Below, piece by piece: positions 22,218 through 35,080 of a stretch of DNA of 64,000 bases. This DNA is from Rutstroemia sp. NJR-2017a BVV2. Its lineage: Eukaryota; Ascomycota; Leotiomycetes; Helotiales; Rutstroemiaceae. The DNA is taken from NCBI GenBank assembly GCA_002946415.1, contig NJPS01000048.1:1116001-1180000 (forward strand), read 5' to 3'. How positions within the stretch are numbered: the stretch's first letter is position 1; each line of letters opens with the position of its first letter. The position numbers were made by a program, and so were the translations under genes. The notes below the pieces were generated by a model. It was given only the letters and a program-made list of their open reading frames with translations. It searched no databases and was not told where the DNA came from.

Positions 22218-25200
22218 TCTGGCGAGTTGAAGTGGTCTGTTGACTGGGGAGAAATTCCAATTGCAAGAGATATCCCGTACGGACGATGGAGAAAGTCTTT
22301 CGAAGTCAAGTGGAGGCTCTGAGAGAACTTTTGAGAATCTTTGCGAGGAATTGAGAGGAATTGGGGAATTTGTTGTTGATGGGGAAGAGGATGGGAAATA
22401 TAGAAATGGGAAAAGGCGGGCAGCGGAAGGTGGAAGGTGCAAGGTGGTTGGGGCACAATCCAAGTATTTGATTTGAATTTGGCTTGTACCTACTTGCCAT
22501 TACTATTACCGACTAGGGTAATTCGGAATTTTATCGTGAGGCCGTGGATGGGTGGGTGAGGAGCAGAAAAGGGCAGGGAAAGCGGGAAGCCACTGCCAAT
22601 GCGGTTAGCGTGCGAAGGGGAGCGAATCAAATAGTGCGAAAAGCGCCAGCCGACTAACGGGTATAAGGTTAGCTCATCAGGTTATCAATTTATCTGGTTT
22701 CTCTGGCTCCTGTCCAGTCGCCTTCGCTCGTCTCCTCTCGTCTCCTCTCGTCTCGTCTCCGCCGGCACCCTGGTCTAGTCCGTCTCTTGCAGATTCTACT
22801 AAAGTACGAAGGTATGCTGTACAGAGTATCTACTATGTACGAGACGGGAAAAGTGCCTCTGCAAGCAAGCCAAGCATGCCAAGCCGAGATTAAACTGGTT
22901 CCTGAACGTTTGTCGCGTTTGTCCCGGTCTAACCAGCATCCTGTTCTCCTTCTATTCCTTCTCTTCTCCATCGACTGTGCAAGTTCGAACAGTACGAAGT
23001 AAGTTTGTCTGACACTCTAATCCTGCATGTGAGATAGTCTTGTCGCAGTCTCTGTTCGGACCATTGAGACTTGAGTGATATTCTGTATACTTCGTAGCGC
23101 CAATGCAAGGTAGTAGATATCATTGATCGATATTGATATTGATCTCTCCTATGAATCCATGATACACACCCCTCCCCCAATTAAAGTTATGCTACCCTGT
23201 TCCTCTGCTACCTGGCCAAAAGTGCCAAACACTTCATTTATCGCGGGCTATCTTGGCTGCTACGGACATAGCCGGACAAAAACACTTCGAAGCTGTCGCA
23301 ATCAAATGGCTTCAAAAGCGGTTAGATGGCAACGAATTCTTCCACATGTTCTGTCGCGACGTAAGCTTTCCCGGGAGCTTATCAACTACCCATGCCGGCC
23401 ACTGATGAAGCAGGGCGCGTCACAAAAACTCACTGCTCCCGTATATTCTGCGCCAGTCCTAATATGGCTAGCTAGTCACACAAGCTTTGTTCCTTTTTCA
23501 TCGCTGGCGCTTTTTCTAAATGAGCTTCCAAGTCCAAGTCGAAACAATGCGATGTGCTTGCAACGTCGCGCTTTCTTGCTATTCGACATCCAATGGGCGT
23601 GTATCGTCTCTCACATCTTCTTCCTTCTTCCTAGCAAGTAGAGAATACTTAGTTAGGCACAGAATACTCGTACGATGGTCTGAAATCCGAATTCTGAATT
23701 CTAATCCTGAAATCTCCAAGCTTTCCATTTCCAGCTGCCGTCTCAACCAAGATCATGCTCATGCGATTGGATCTCAATCCGGTGCCGAGCAGTGGCCAGT
23801 GCTATCGGCTCCCTTGGACTTTAACCGACGCGCAGCCACCTGACTTCGAGCTTCCTCCTCCTTCGTTCACACTAGCACTAGCACAACAACCAATCCATGG
23901 CCCGGAAAGCCGTTGGGTCCCAAAGGTAAAAGTCTCGAGACAGCTCGAAATACACACTTCGTATTGGTATTCTACGAAATATTTCGGTACACACAGAAGC
24001 ACACACTGCGCAGACCTCCTTTCAAGCCCAGCACCCAATTCCAAGTCAAACAGCAGGACCCCGTTGTTTCTCCGGTTTGACAAGCGTTACGACCCAACAA
24101 TACTGCCTTTGCACGGTGAGAAACGTACTCCGTAGAAGGAAAGAGGGGGGACCGAGTGCCAAGACCCACATGTGATCGGCACCTGATCGGCACATGACAG
24201 TATGGTCTCTATTTCATTTCCGACATGAAATGAATTGGATCCGAGCGATTGGTTTTTCGCAAGACAGCTATCTGATCTTTCATGTACGAAGTATTCCAGA
24301 TGGGTTGATTGATCATCTTCATCGGTACCGAAACAGTGTCACCCAATATGAAGTCAGAAGCTTGTTTGGAAATCGGTTAACTACCTAGTGAGTATTGTGT
24401 TATACATTTGCATAGGACTTATTCCACGGACTCATTGCACTGCTAGGCGATAGATAGCAGGAGTTGCCTTCACCGCTCAAGACGGTTATCCTTCCACATC
24501 GTGCCGGTGCATCTTCTGTCCTGGCAGCACATCAGACTCGTACCAAGCTACGGAGTGCTTGCACGTTGCTTTTCCCTTCAATACTGTTTTATTCTTTCAG
24601 TATAGCTCGCCTCCATATCCACATTTGTCTGCGTAACGGCTTTGGCCATTCTTTCGCACCAAGAATGTATTGACCGATGCTTTCACTTGACAACGACGTC
24701 TGGCTTGCCTGGTTGCATGGTTTCTTGGTTGGTTTGTTTTGAGGGTGGTCTATGGAACGAGCAGCTATGTCGCGATGAACTGATTCACAATACAGCAGGT
24801 ATGCGTGATGAACATCGTCAACTCACAATTGTTCAGGTCACTATTCGGTATCAGAATCGGTTCAAGACAATGCGTTTGCCATATGTGTACTGCTAGTTAT
24901 TTACAAAGTACCACCTGCAACCTTCCACTTTATCATTTTCCAAACGCTCTTATAATGGAGTCCAAACCATGCACTCTCAATGACCAGCTTTTCACATTCA
25001 TCTCTTATGAAATTGATGTCCTGAATAATCAGCGGCTTATCTGACTCTGCGAAGGAATCGAGATCCCGTGCGTGCCATCGTTTTCAGTCGTTCCGGAACA
25101 CGAAGGGAAGGCATCGAAAAAGGAATATTGTCCACATGTTGCATTATACGCAAATTCCATCTTATATCTGCAAGTTCGGCAGACGGTCCTTGGAATCGAT

Positions 25201-25241
25201 GTATAAGGTTCTCATAACAGCGATTACGGTCGGTGCTGTCG
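22218..25241. other. Gene-poor intergenic region
   Basis: No convincing gene on either strand; the longest frames (up to 172 aa) overlap each other and lack domains. It contains a TCTCGTCTCC-type microrepeat at about 22728-22760 and several short TACGAAGTA/GTACTCCGTA-like motifs (for example 24124-24136). Confidence 0.5.
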
Positions 25242-25622
25242 CTATAGCTTGCATGCGAGCGTTAAAGTCCCCATGCCAGACGTTCTGTCCTTCCTCGTCT
25301 TGTTTTCACGGACTTTGCGTTCATAATTTTGGCAGCACTCGAGAAAGAGGCGCAGGTTCTCAACTGCTGTCTCTTCTTGGGCTGTTGTCAATCTGCCTTG
25401 GGAAACAACTCCGGCGATGGGCCCATTTGGTATGATATCTGTTCCGGCCCAGAGGAAACGCTTGAAATTATCGAGTTCCCGGTTGTACCTTGCTATCTCG
25501 GCAGGACTGTGGGATGGTGCCATGATGGAAATGGTCTTTCTGCGTGTGATGAATGGAGAGGTAGGGTGAATAGTTGGACGCGAACTGGATCCTTCGACGG
25601 ATATCGTACGTGACGAGGACAA
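25242..25622 (-). CDS. Hypothetical protein, weakly supported
   Basis: A 126-aa frame on the minus strand, or 93 aa from the internal Met at residue 34. The second half looks like a soluble helical protein (RYNRELDNFKRFLWAGTD, then EETAVENLRLFLECCQNYER) followed by a basic tail. I recognise no family. It lies in a gene-poor region, with no clear promoter or splice evidence, so it may be chance. Confidence 0.25.
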   Translation of the reverse strand: MSSSRTISVEGSSSRPTIHPTSPFITRRKTISIMAPSHSPAEIARYNRELDNFKRFLWAGTDIIPNGPIAGVVSQGRLTTAQEETAVENLRLFLECCQNYERKVRENKTRKDRTSGMGTLTLACKL

Positions 25623-26323
25623 TGCTTGCAGGCGTATGATCGAGAACTTTACTCCCAGACGGCTCAGTATAATGGAAGTGAATTACAGTGAAAGAGCAGT
25701 TGCAAGTTTATATACAGGACATCTATTCTTCTTTGGATGAGTTAGCTTGTGGTCTACTAAATCTTGCCCTTAGGGTTTACTAAACATTATAACTTCGGTA
25801 CCATTAACACTGTACCAGAAACCGTCAACACTACTCACGTATCATCTACCCACGAATAAACCAGAGGGTTCATGCTGCTCCGAGAGGAAGATAGTATCAG
25901 CAAGCAAATCATGTGATAACCAACCCCCTCACCCCCAGGAAATCGGACTCGGCTCCTGTCACAAGCGAACCGACCACCAATGGGGACAAAAAGATTAGGA
26001 AGTTCCCTGGCAACTGCAGATGCTTTTGACTATGCATGCACTTACGAAATGCTTCGTTTATATCCGTTAAAGTCCGTAATGTATACTAAGCCCACATCCC
26101 TAGCTCATATTATGGTAGATTGTCCGTTCAGGATCGATAAGTCAACAAGGATGAGTTTCTTATATTTTTCGGTAGATGACCCCATGAGTTCGTGAGATTT
26201 ACACCGTCTTTACTGTTGACAGATACTTGATATTTGGTTCTGGATTTCCTTCTTCAACAATCAATGCTACTGTCTCGTTGCACCATCGTCGCTCTTTCTA
26301 CCTTCACGCCGTACATATAAAGT
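25623..26323. other. Intergenic region upstream of MFS transporter
   Basis: No gene seen; AT-rich near 25690-25800. Confidence 0.5.
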
Positions 26324-28289
26324 ATGAGTGATCGGGAGTCGGAGCCCGCAGCCCGGAATACCCCACCCCCACTGCCGGCGCACTGTGGTGGCGATTCTCA
26401 GAACGATAAGGAGGGGAAAGATGCTGGGGAATCTAACACTTCGGCGACGACAAGTAATGGGGAAGATGGCCAGAAGGCACGATTCTCGATGTTGAGGGAG
26501 AATGCTTTTATGAGGTCATGTTGGAAGGTACTCACTTGGATGCCGAAGAGATGTCGATATGATCCGGAATCACCACCGCAGTTTAGCATGATGCTGAACT
26601 TGCTGTTTGCTTTTGTAAGTTGAGGTGGATGATTGGTACTTTTTGCGCGCGATACTTCAAGTTTGTCGTGAGAGTATACACCACATGAGAAATTTGTAAT
26701 CCTACTTGACTCCTAATATACACTTGTTAACCCATCCAAACAGGCTGGCACATTTACAGTAGCCAATCTGTACTACAGTCATCCAATTCTCAATATTCTG
26801 GCAGATGAATTCAATGTCACCAATGAGCGTGCATCCATCATTCCTACCGTCTCCCAAGCAGGATATGCATCTGGTCTTCTGTTTCTTTGCCCACTGGGGG
26901 ATATCTTCAAGAGACGCCCATTCGTCCTCATTTTGGTGTTCTTTACTGCTACAATGGTAAGTCATATATTGTACTTCATACTTCTCAACCACCTCCTGCT
27001 AACACCCTCGTATAGTGGCTTGGACTGTGCTTGACAAATTCATTTTCAGTCTTCGTTGGGATCTCATTCATTACTGCCTTAACAACAGTTACACCTCAAC
27101 TCATGCTCCCTCTTGTTGGCGAACTGGCACCACCGCACCGTCGAGCGACATGTCTAGCCATTGTGTCCTCTGGTCTGTCATTAGGTCTGCTGATCGCTCG
27201 CCTACTATCCGGTATATTAACGCAGTATACCGACTGGCGTACCATTTATGTAAGTAGCCTCTCCCCTTCCCAATCACGCCCCTGAACTCCAGCTCACCTT
27301 ACCAGTGGTTCTCCTTCGGCGTCCAATACCTAATCCTCCTCCTCCTCTACCTCTTCATGCCCGACTACCCGCGCACCAATCCCGGTGACTTCAACTACTT
27401 CCGCATGCTCTTCTCCATCATCCAACTCCTCTACCGCAACCCCATCCTAATCCAGGCCTCCTTGACCGGCTTCTGCACCTCCACAATTTTCACCACCTAC
27501 TGGACCACCCTCACATTTCTTCTCTCCTCCCCACCCTACAACCTCTCCCCCACTCCCATTGGCCTCTTCGCCCTCATCGGCATCGCCACCTTCCTTGCCG
27601 GCCCCATCTACTCCCGCTACGTAATCGACAAATTCGTCCCCCACTTCTCCGTAATCCTCGGCCTCATCTACTGTCTCATCGGGGTTCTCCTCGGCACCTT
27701 CCTCGGCCTACATTCGCTCTCCGGTCCGATCCTGCAAGCGTTTTTTATGGACTTAGGAATTCAAACAGCGCAGATTGCGAACAGATCGGCGATTTACAGT
27801 ATAGCGCCAAAAGCGCGGAATAGAACGAATACGGCGTATATGGTGATGGTTTTCTGTGGACAGCTGACGGGCACGGCGGCGGGGAATAGGGTGTATGCGT
27901 TGGGTGGGTGGGAAAGGAGTGGGGAGATGAGCATTGGGTTTGTGGGAGCGGGGCTGCTGTTATGTTTTTTGAGAGGGCCGTGGGAGGAGGGTTGGTGGGG
28001 TTGGGGTGGTGGATGGGGGTTAAGGAGGAGAGATTTGGGTGCGAAGGGGATGGAAAAGAAGGAAGATTTGGCGGTGGAGAGGGTGTTGAGTGAGGTTGCT
28101 GCTGATGAGGGGTCTGCGGAGGAGGGGGTGGAAGACAGGGCGAAGTCGAGTATACAGAAAGAAAGCAGAGATATGGAGGAGGAAGTAAGTAGGGAGGAAG
28201 TTGGTGAAACGTCTGAAGGCGTACCTCAGTCTACGAGATCGGAAGGCTTGCACGATACATCTGAGACGGACGAGAAGAAGGAGATTTGA
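26324..28289 (+). CDS. Major facilitator superfamily transporter
   Basis: Four exons, 26324-26614, 26744-26956, 27016-27249 and 27306-28289, spliced at codon boundaries with GTAAGT donors, give 573 aa. Residues 1-90 form a cytosolic hydrophilic N terminus. Membrane segments begin in exon 1 and run to about residue 460. MFS motif A is visible as GDIFKRRPF in the loop after the second helix, and SQAGYASGLLFLCPLGD fits helix 2. The second half continues with helices around LTGFCTSTIFTTYW and GLIYCLIGVLLGTFLGL. The C-terminal tail (about 110 residues) is Glu/Lys/Ser-rich and disordered. The closest resemblance is to MFS_1 efflux carriers; the substrate is unknown. Exon 4 shows an abrupt switch from C-rich to G-rich coding strand (see findings). 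Confidence 0.88.
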
Positions 28290-29265
28290 AAAGAATATGC
28301 AGGAAAAGTACTCTTGACCAGGTGTAGGCCTGCACGGGTATAATGGCTCAAGGATATCTCCATCATTCCATGAGGCAGTCCCTACAAGGAACTGAAGATA
28401 TCTCCCCACCCCGCCTCGCTTGGGTAATCGAGTAGGAGAGGAAAGGGCGTACATAATAAATTCCCCATATATGGTGGATAAAATATTAAAAATATAGAAT
28501 GGATGGAATACATAGATGCTCGGCGATTCAACATTGTTTCCTGGTTCTTCATATACATACATATATAGACGTACATATATTGCATTTCCTTTCAGATAGC
28601 TCGCTCATCCGTAGTAGTATCGGTCAGTATTAGCTAGATCGTGATGGCGCAACAATTTACAATAAAACTTGTAAACCAACTTCACGGTTCTCAACTGCTG
28701 ATTTCTGAGATGGTCGACTTAAGAATCTGGATATTAACCTTAAGGTTAAGAAACTGGGGGCGGAATCCATGACATCCTTGAGAGAAATGCCAAGGCCGGC
28801 CGTAACCTTATCACGGCCCAACCCAAAAAGAAATGGTACCTGTAGCAACGATATCCCCATCATTGGTCAACAGTGCAAACACATGCATGCATGCATCACC
28901 GCCGGCCTCAACTTTTAATCTCACCTTCTCATTGTCATATCATGAGTTTATCTCCCGAAAGCTTCTCCATTGTCCATCCGTCACTCGTCAATTGAATCAT
29001 CGTTCGTTTCTATCGTTGCGCGAGAACTTGCAATTGGTAATCGATAAGGAAGGACTGGAAATTCTGAGAGGGGAAGCGAGAATCGCATGTTCATAAAGTA
29101 GGTGGTTGGGAATAGAATATATTAAAATCCACACAGGATCTTTCAGGTATTTTCTCTTCCCATACTGTCTCTATTGCATTCCAACCTTCGGCGACTTTTT
29201 TGCATCCCATTCCTTGTCTTGCATTATCATAGACTAAATAATTGACCACTATCAGTTTCGAAACA
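28290..29265. other. Intergenic region
   Basis: No gene seen. It contains (ATAC)-rich AT tracts near 28550-28575, a 16-bp perfect palindrome at 28734-28749, and an ATGCATGCATGC microrepeat near 28883-28896. Confidence 0.5.
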
Positions 29266-30372
29266 ATGCACATCTCCGCCCTCACCCTCACCCTCCTCCT
29301 CAGCTCCTCCTCCGCTCTCCAAATCCCCTCTCTCTTCTCACCCCCCGAACCCTTCTACGCCCCATTCCATCTCGACCTCTCCTCCTCCGATCCCTCCACC
29401 ACAGACAACAGCACTCTCACTCCCTCCTCCCCCGAAGAAAACACCTCTCCCGCCCGCGGCCCCGACCACGCCGACCTCCGCAAGCGCGCCACCACCACCA
29501 CCCTAACCCGCAACTCCTGCCCAACCTCGTACTCCCCCTGCGCGACCCACGCCGCCGCCTGCTGTCCCACCTCCGCCGTCTGCTCCACCGACTCCCGGCA
29601 CAACATCGCATGCTGCGCCATCGGCGCGTCCTGCACGGGGACCGTAGCGACCCCCTCGACCACCCGCACCACGGGCGCGACGCAAACAGGCCAGTTCGTC
29701 TCGAACCCGTATTTCCCGTTCCCGATCCTGCCGACTAGTTACAGCAACGAGGCGGCGTGTGCGAGCGCTACGGATAGCTGTGCGAAGAATTATGCGCTGT
29801 GTACGGTGGATTTGGAGGGGGGGATGGGTGGCGGGGTGACGGTTTCGGCGCCGAATGGGGGGGTTACTGTTGCGGCTAGTAGTCCGAGTGGAGGGTGAGT
29901 TTTCTCTTTTCTTTTATCGCTTGCTCTATCTGTTTTTGGTTCCTTGGTTTCTGGGGATATGCGAGGTTTAGATAAGCGGAAAGCTAACATGTTGGTGGGA
30001 AATAGATATCTAGGCGCAGCGAGCGCGGTGAGCGTATGTCAGAGTCTGAGCAGCGTGGCTTGTAATGCGGTTGAGAGCGCAGGGTGCGCGCAGTTCGGGA
30101 CGAGTGGGGGAACCGCGACGAGTACGGGTATGTATCATTTTCTTTCTCTTTTCTTGTGCAGTTCCTACCTTTCTTTCGCAAAAAGAAGCAAAGAAAAGAA
30201 CAGAAAGCAAAGCGTTCCACGTATCGAGCAGGCAAGAAGAGGTGCTAACGAGACACCAGCTTCTTTCATCATCGGAACCAACGCAGCGGCCATGCCGAGA
30301 CCGACAATGATGGGTTGTATTCCCTATGCCGCTGCAGTGATGGGATTGGGTGTTGTTGGGGGTATGGTTTGA
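29266..30372 (+). CDS. Secreted Cys-rich protein with probable GPI anchor
   Basis: Three exons, 29266-29894, 30006-30127 and 30260-30372, in continuous frame, give 287 aa. A signal peptide covers about residues 1-18 (MHISALTLTLLLSSSSAL). A dibasic LRKR at 71-74 could be a Kex2 processing site. The following domain is Cys-rich (NSCPTSYSPC, AACCPTSAVC, IACCAIGASC, then ACASATDSCAKNYALC and further Cys in exon 2), and a hydrophobic end (AAAVMGLGVVGGMV) suggests GPI attachment. I recognise a common type of fungal GPI-anchored surface protein but cannot name a family. The ATG at 29266 is chosen over an upstream in-frame non-ATG codon because it starts the signal peptide. Exon 1 is extremely C-rich on the coding strand. 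Confidence 0.8.
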
Positions 30373-31258
30373 AGCGGTTCAGTTATTAGCGCCATGGCTT
30401 TCTTTTCTTCTTGTGTTTTTATTCGGGTGTTGATGGATGAATGGGAAGGGTAGAGGGAGGGTAGCGTTCAAGCAGTATTTGAGGAGGAAAAGCGGTGATT
30501 CTAATGAGGCTATGAAATGAAGTGTGATGAGATGGAAATGAGATGATGGAATAGTATGATTGATGGGTGGATGGGTCGATGACAGATGGGCAGACACGGA
30601 TATATGACGACTTGTATAATGAATTGGATATATGAAGTGATCAAAAAGAGAAAGCTACAGTATATTGTCTTATTCATGAATGAATAAAAGGAAAGGGCGT
30701 CTTTAGGAAATCCATTCAAGAAACTGGGACATGTCTGAGCGAGAGGAAGGACACATTGCAAAAGTGCTGGAAGGCCGAATACAGGACAGTTGACTGACTG
30801 GCCGGTTTACCTGGGTATGCGGAAATTGATATGTGTCACAGATAGGGAGTGCCTATCTATTCTCAATGGCAGAGATTTGAAAAGTTTACATCTCTCGGTT
30901 TTCTAATCTGCGAACATGTGCATGCATGCACGCGTGGACTTTGTTTCCAGAAAGACGACATGTGTAATGAACTCGCCTCTGAATCATATCTCATCGCTTC
31001 GTCAGAAGGCAGTCGCCATGTCCTCCCAAAGGCTGCTATCTCGGTGATCTCATCACCGCAGTACGACCTGTCCATTACACCATTCCCCATATTGCAGTCT
31101 CGATAGAACAGCTCCGAAGCTTCGACATCCAGTTCATCTCATGATGACAACTTGCCAGATGATACACCTCTCTCTCCACGTTGGGTATCAATACTAAAAA
31201 CCCTCCATCCGATCGAACATAAAAGCAACCCAAACTCCTCAGATACCTTCACTCTTAC
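30373..31258. other. Intergenic region between two 3' ends
   Basis: No gene seen; both neighbouring genes end here (convergent). Short frames near 30849-31106 lack support. Confidence 0.5.
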
Positions 31259-33557
31259 TTACCAATGTTTACAAACCAATATCTGCTCCTGATACGCAAG
31301 CAAAATATTCCACGTCTCCTTCCTCTTCATCCCTTCCTTCGCCCAAATATCCTCCAGCGCCTCCTTCCCATTAAAGTACTTACAGAACTTGGTCCACATA
31401 GCCTTCGCCTTCGGATCGGTCCAACGCTTGCCAATCGCCGCGATATAGAGACTCTCTACGTGGCTAACCTTGTGCGGATCAATAATAACATAAGACGCAA
31501 TGTTCCTGAGATGAGGAGCATTGTTGAGCGAGGGATGCTCGGTGACGGTAGGCGTGGGCAATTTAGCGAATTCATCCGCAGCAGCTTGAGCTTCGGCGAC
31601 GGATTTGGCAGCAAGGCGTTCGAGACGGGCCGCTTCGGCTACTTGTTCGGTGGTGAGGGGAGTGGTAGGGTCGAGTTTGGAGAGGTTTTCGGCGCCGGAG
31701 GAGTCGTCGGTGACCTCAGATGAGGAGTTGCCACCTTCCGTAGAAGATCCGGATTTTTTCTGAGCAGGAGAGTTTTTAGCTTTCTCGAGGGCTTCGGCTC
31801 GTAGCTGATAGTCGACTTCGTAAATGATTTCCGGATGAACCCAGATCCAGGCGAAGGTTCGGAGGTGCGTGACCCAGCCGCCGCGAATGAGCCAGGCGAG
31901 CATTTCCATGTACTTTGCACGATGGTTTTTAGAAGGGGCGAACGATTTGTATGGACGTGGAGCGTATGAGATTTGGGCAAGGAAACTTTGTAGGGACGGA
32001 GCAAAAGGAAACGCCTTCTTCCACTGCTGACTTGCTGCAGGTAGTTTATGCATATCGCAGTTTGGAGAAACGATAAACATATCGCGAGGATGAAGTGGAG
32101 GAATAGCGATTGCTTTGCGCCAATAAATCAAGTGCTGGGCGAGCGTAAGAACGTCGTCCAAGCCAACGCTGTTGGTCTGAGCGACTTGCAGGAAAGATAG
32201 AGTGGGTTTGGCCCATTTGATGACTTGGATTAAGGGAGCTGAAAGCTCAGTGTCTTCCGACGATATTTCCGCGATAACATCTTCTTCGTCCTCCAGAAGT
32301 AGCAGAGCAAAGTGCTTATCTAATTGAGTTGGATCTGGGTTGCCTTCTTCATCAACGAGAGGATTGGCACTAGAGAGTAACACACCCGGCTTAGATCTCT
32401 CATTTGCGCTGGGAAAGCTTGCGAGGAATGTCGGGATGGGAATGTGTAGAGAAAGGTCGATAGGAGGTTTCGTGTCAAAGTAGACAGTGGCGATGTTATT
32501 ATTGACAACAGCGTCGTAGACATCACGAATTGCATCTGCTAAAGTCGATTTTCCCAAGATCTGGCTCCATAGTTGCCTCATCGGGCGTCCTGTACGATTG
32601 TGAATTAGTAATTTTAATGCATATACGTGTGACCAACTTACTATCTTCGCGCGCTCTCTCTTTCAAACCTAAAATCGTCTCCGACTCCTTCCAGACATAA
32701 TTGCTTTGAGCTTGGGCATGGTTGAGCGCCTTGTTGAAAGTCTTGATGACGTGGTCGTACAACTCTGCAATTCTCTCCTCTTGTTCATGCTTTGGTAAGC
32801 TCACGATGAAAACGACATTGAACATTGTCATTTCGCCATGATCGCCGCTCCCATCCTCGGAATTGTTGCTGCTCTTCTTTGCCTGTGCGTCCTCGGCAGT
32901 CTTGTCTTCATCTTCGCCCTCGTCACCATCCTTTGATGCTTCCTTGCCCTTCTTTAGCTTCTTCTGCTTCTTCCAGAATCCATCCTCACGGATATGCATT
33001 GGATGGGAGACAAAGTAGAGGTTGTCAATCGACAGCTCGAACTTGTTCTTGTGGAACGCGCGTGGTGGAGTGAGGATACTCGCCAAGTCAACAGTCGCGA
33101 ACTCGCCGAACTGCTCCCAAGGAACAATCTGTTCACCATTTTTGCCCTCAGCATGATCGTCCCCTTCAATTTCCACGTGACGTGATTTGCTGCTGCTGCT
33201 GGCACTGTGCAATCTTTTCCCATTGAGATTGATTTTTCCCAGCTTCGATGAGATTATTTCGGAGTCCTCCAGATCAGAAATACTGTCACTTTCATCTTCA
33301 TCTTCATCATTGTTGTCTTCGACTTCACTCAGATCGAGCTCCGTCCCATATCTGTAGTTTCTTGGTGGTGGGTCGAAGGATGGACGAGGAGGATAGTGAA
33401 AGACGAAATGCGGACCACTTTGAGACTTGACGACAAGCGCAATGGCAATGAGACCCGAATCTATGAATGGCTCCATTTTATCCATGCTGAAGATCCGACC
33501 CTGTAAATTATGGGGAAGTCTTTGTTTGGCGGAGGAGATGGATCGTGGTGGTGGCAT
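31259..33557 (-). CDS. NPR3: Nitrogen permease regulator 3, GATOR1/SEACIT subunit
   Basis: Npr3 forms with Npr2 and Iml1 the SEACIT/GATOR1 complex at the vacuole, the GTPase-activating complex that shuts down TORC1 on amino-acid or nitrogen limitation. There are two exons on the minus strand, 33557-32642 and 32589-31259, with a 52-bp intron, giving 748 aa. The conserved N terminus reads LIAIALVVKSQSGPHFVFHYPPRP (residues 36-59), beginning the longin-like domain; it is followed by an acidic Asp/Glu/Ser-rich insert. WEQFGEFATVDLASILTPP and the helical C-terminal region (MLAWLIRGGWVTHLRTFAWI, then YFNGKEALEDIW and a final CKHW) match the family. Internal Met at residues 25 or 28 may be the true start, and an in-frame extension back to 33785 looks like leader. 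Identity is firm. Confidence 0.92.
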
Positions 33558-35080
33558 GCTGCAAGAGAGAACAAAAATGGTCCAAGCGCTGGGTTTATGG
33601 TCCAAGCGTCCGATCTGAGCGAGGTGCGACTTTTCACCTTTGAGAAATAAGACGATCTTGATAGAAGTTTGAATAGAAACGAGGACTGTGGAAGAAGAGA
33701 ATTCGAGTTTGCTCTGGGCCACCAATAATGACCTTTTAGGGCGACCTTTGATGGTGTAGCCGGCGTGTGAGACCGGGACGGACACCTACGGTACTTTGAT
33801 CAGTGCTGGATTAGTACGCAAGACGCCACTCTTACCTGTTGTTGTGATCACGAAACGAGTAGACGTGATTTGGTTTCTGCTACAGCTACCATGCAATCTG
33901 TTCTGGTATAAGCATAAGGGCGAACTTTGACAAGTGTTTATTGACCCTGAAGTTGAGAATACGTGCACTTTGAAGTCAGTTTCTCGATATTCTTTTATTC
34001 TTTCAACAGCTCTACGAGTGAATTGGAAGGAAGTGACCCTATATATATCCCAAAATTTCATGCAGAAATAAATGGCCACCTTGTTGAGCACGACATCAAG
34101 GTAATATTGACATCACTAACACCCTAAGACAACCGTGCTGCCGGCCATTGGGACAGTAGCAGTGAATATAATTCCTGGTGGAACATACCCAAGGTAGCCG
34201 CAAGCATACAGTCGAATAAGCACCGCCATATATACTCAATCATCCATAGCCCCAGTACTTCTGGCTCACCTCCATTGAACTTCAGGTGATGTAGTTTGGC
34301 CTACGAATACCTTTGTGCTTCTCAGTGCTGGCGAGAATACCACGAATTAATCGTTGTAATTTGCCTTGTATCAGATCTCTTTCCCTTCATTCATGAAGCC
34401 CATCGTTTGTTAATGTATGTCGGTGCAGACGGATATTAGAAGACGGTACTTCGCGGATTCAACGTGATGCAACGGCAACTGCGCGACTCACTCCAGAAGA
34501 ACCAGGCTTGCACCTTCTCCTACCACGCAGTCGCTTATGCGCGAATTCGGACCACTCATCGTAACAACAACCGACACACCCCTCCTCCGTCGATAGTATG
34601 TCGTACTCGGCCAGGCTATAGACATCCTCAAACCACAGCTGACGGTAACTGCAAGAGGGTTGCAAATATATGCCCCAATCATAGCTGGAATATTTTGACG
34701 ACTCATCGGAAGTTGCTATGTTTGAGCAAAATGCACGATGCCGAGGGTGCCTGTAGGGATAACACGCATTGGCATCACATAAGGCGCCGCATAAATGCTC
34801 TTGTTCGCGTGAAGATGCCCCTAGAAGACTGATGCGCATAGCTGCTATGTGTCAACTGAGAAAACGGAAGTCAAGAGGACTGCCAAAATCGGCAAACTTG
34901 TTCCATTTCATCATTGAAAGCTGTGGCTCCTGCTATAGCCCTCACAGATCGGCCGAAGATTTGACGAGGCGATGGAAGTTGTAATGTACCGTCCATTAGT
35001 TGCCCGACTAAAACGCCCTGATATGCTATAATCCTACACTCTCTCCACAAAACCTAACCTCCAACACGGTCCCCGTACAC
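33558..35080. other. Intergenic region between NPR3 and COX19
   Basis: No convincing gene. A 126-aa minus-strand frame at 34459-34839 and its antisense partner have no domains. A TATATATA box lies at about 34040-34047 on the plus strand. Confidence 0.5.

Noticed and set aside
34459..34839. 126-aa Cys-rich minus-strand frame that could suggest a small secreted protein
   Set aside because: No signal peptide, irregular Cys spacing and an equally long antisense frame.
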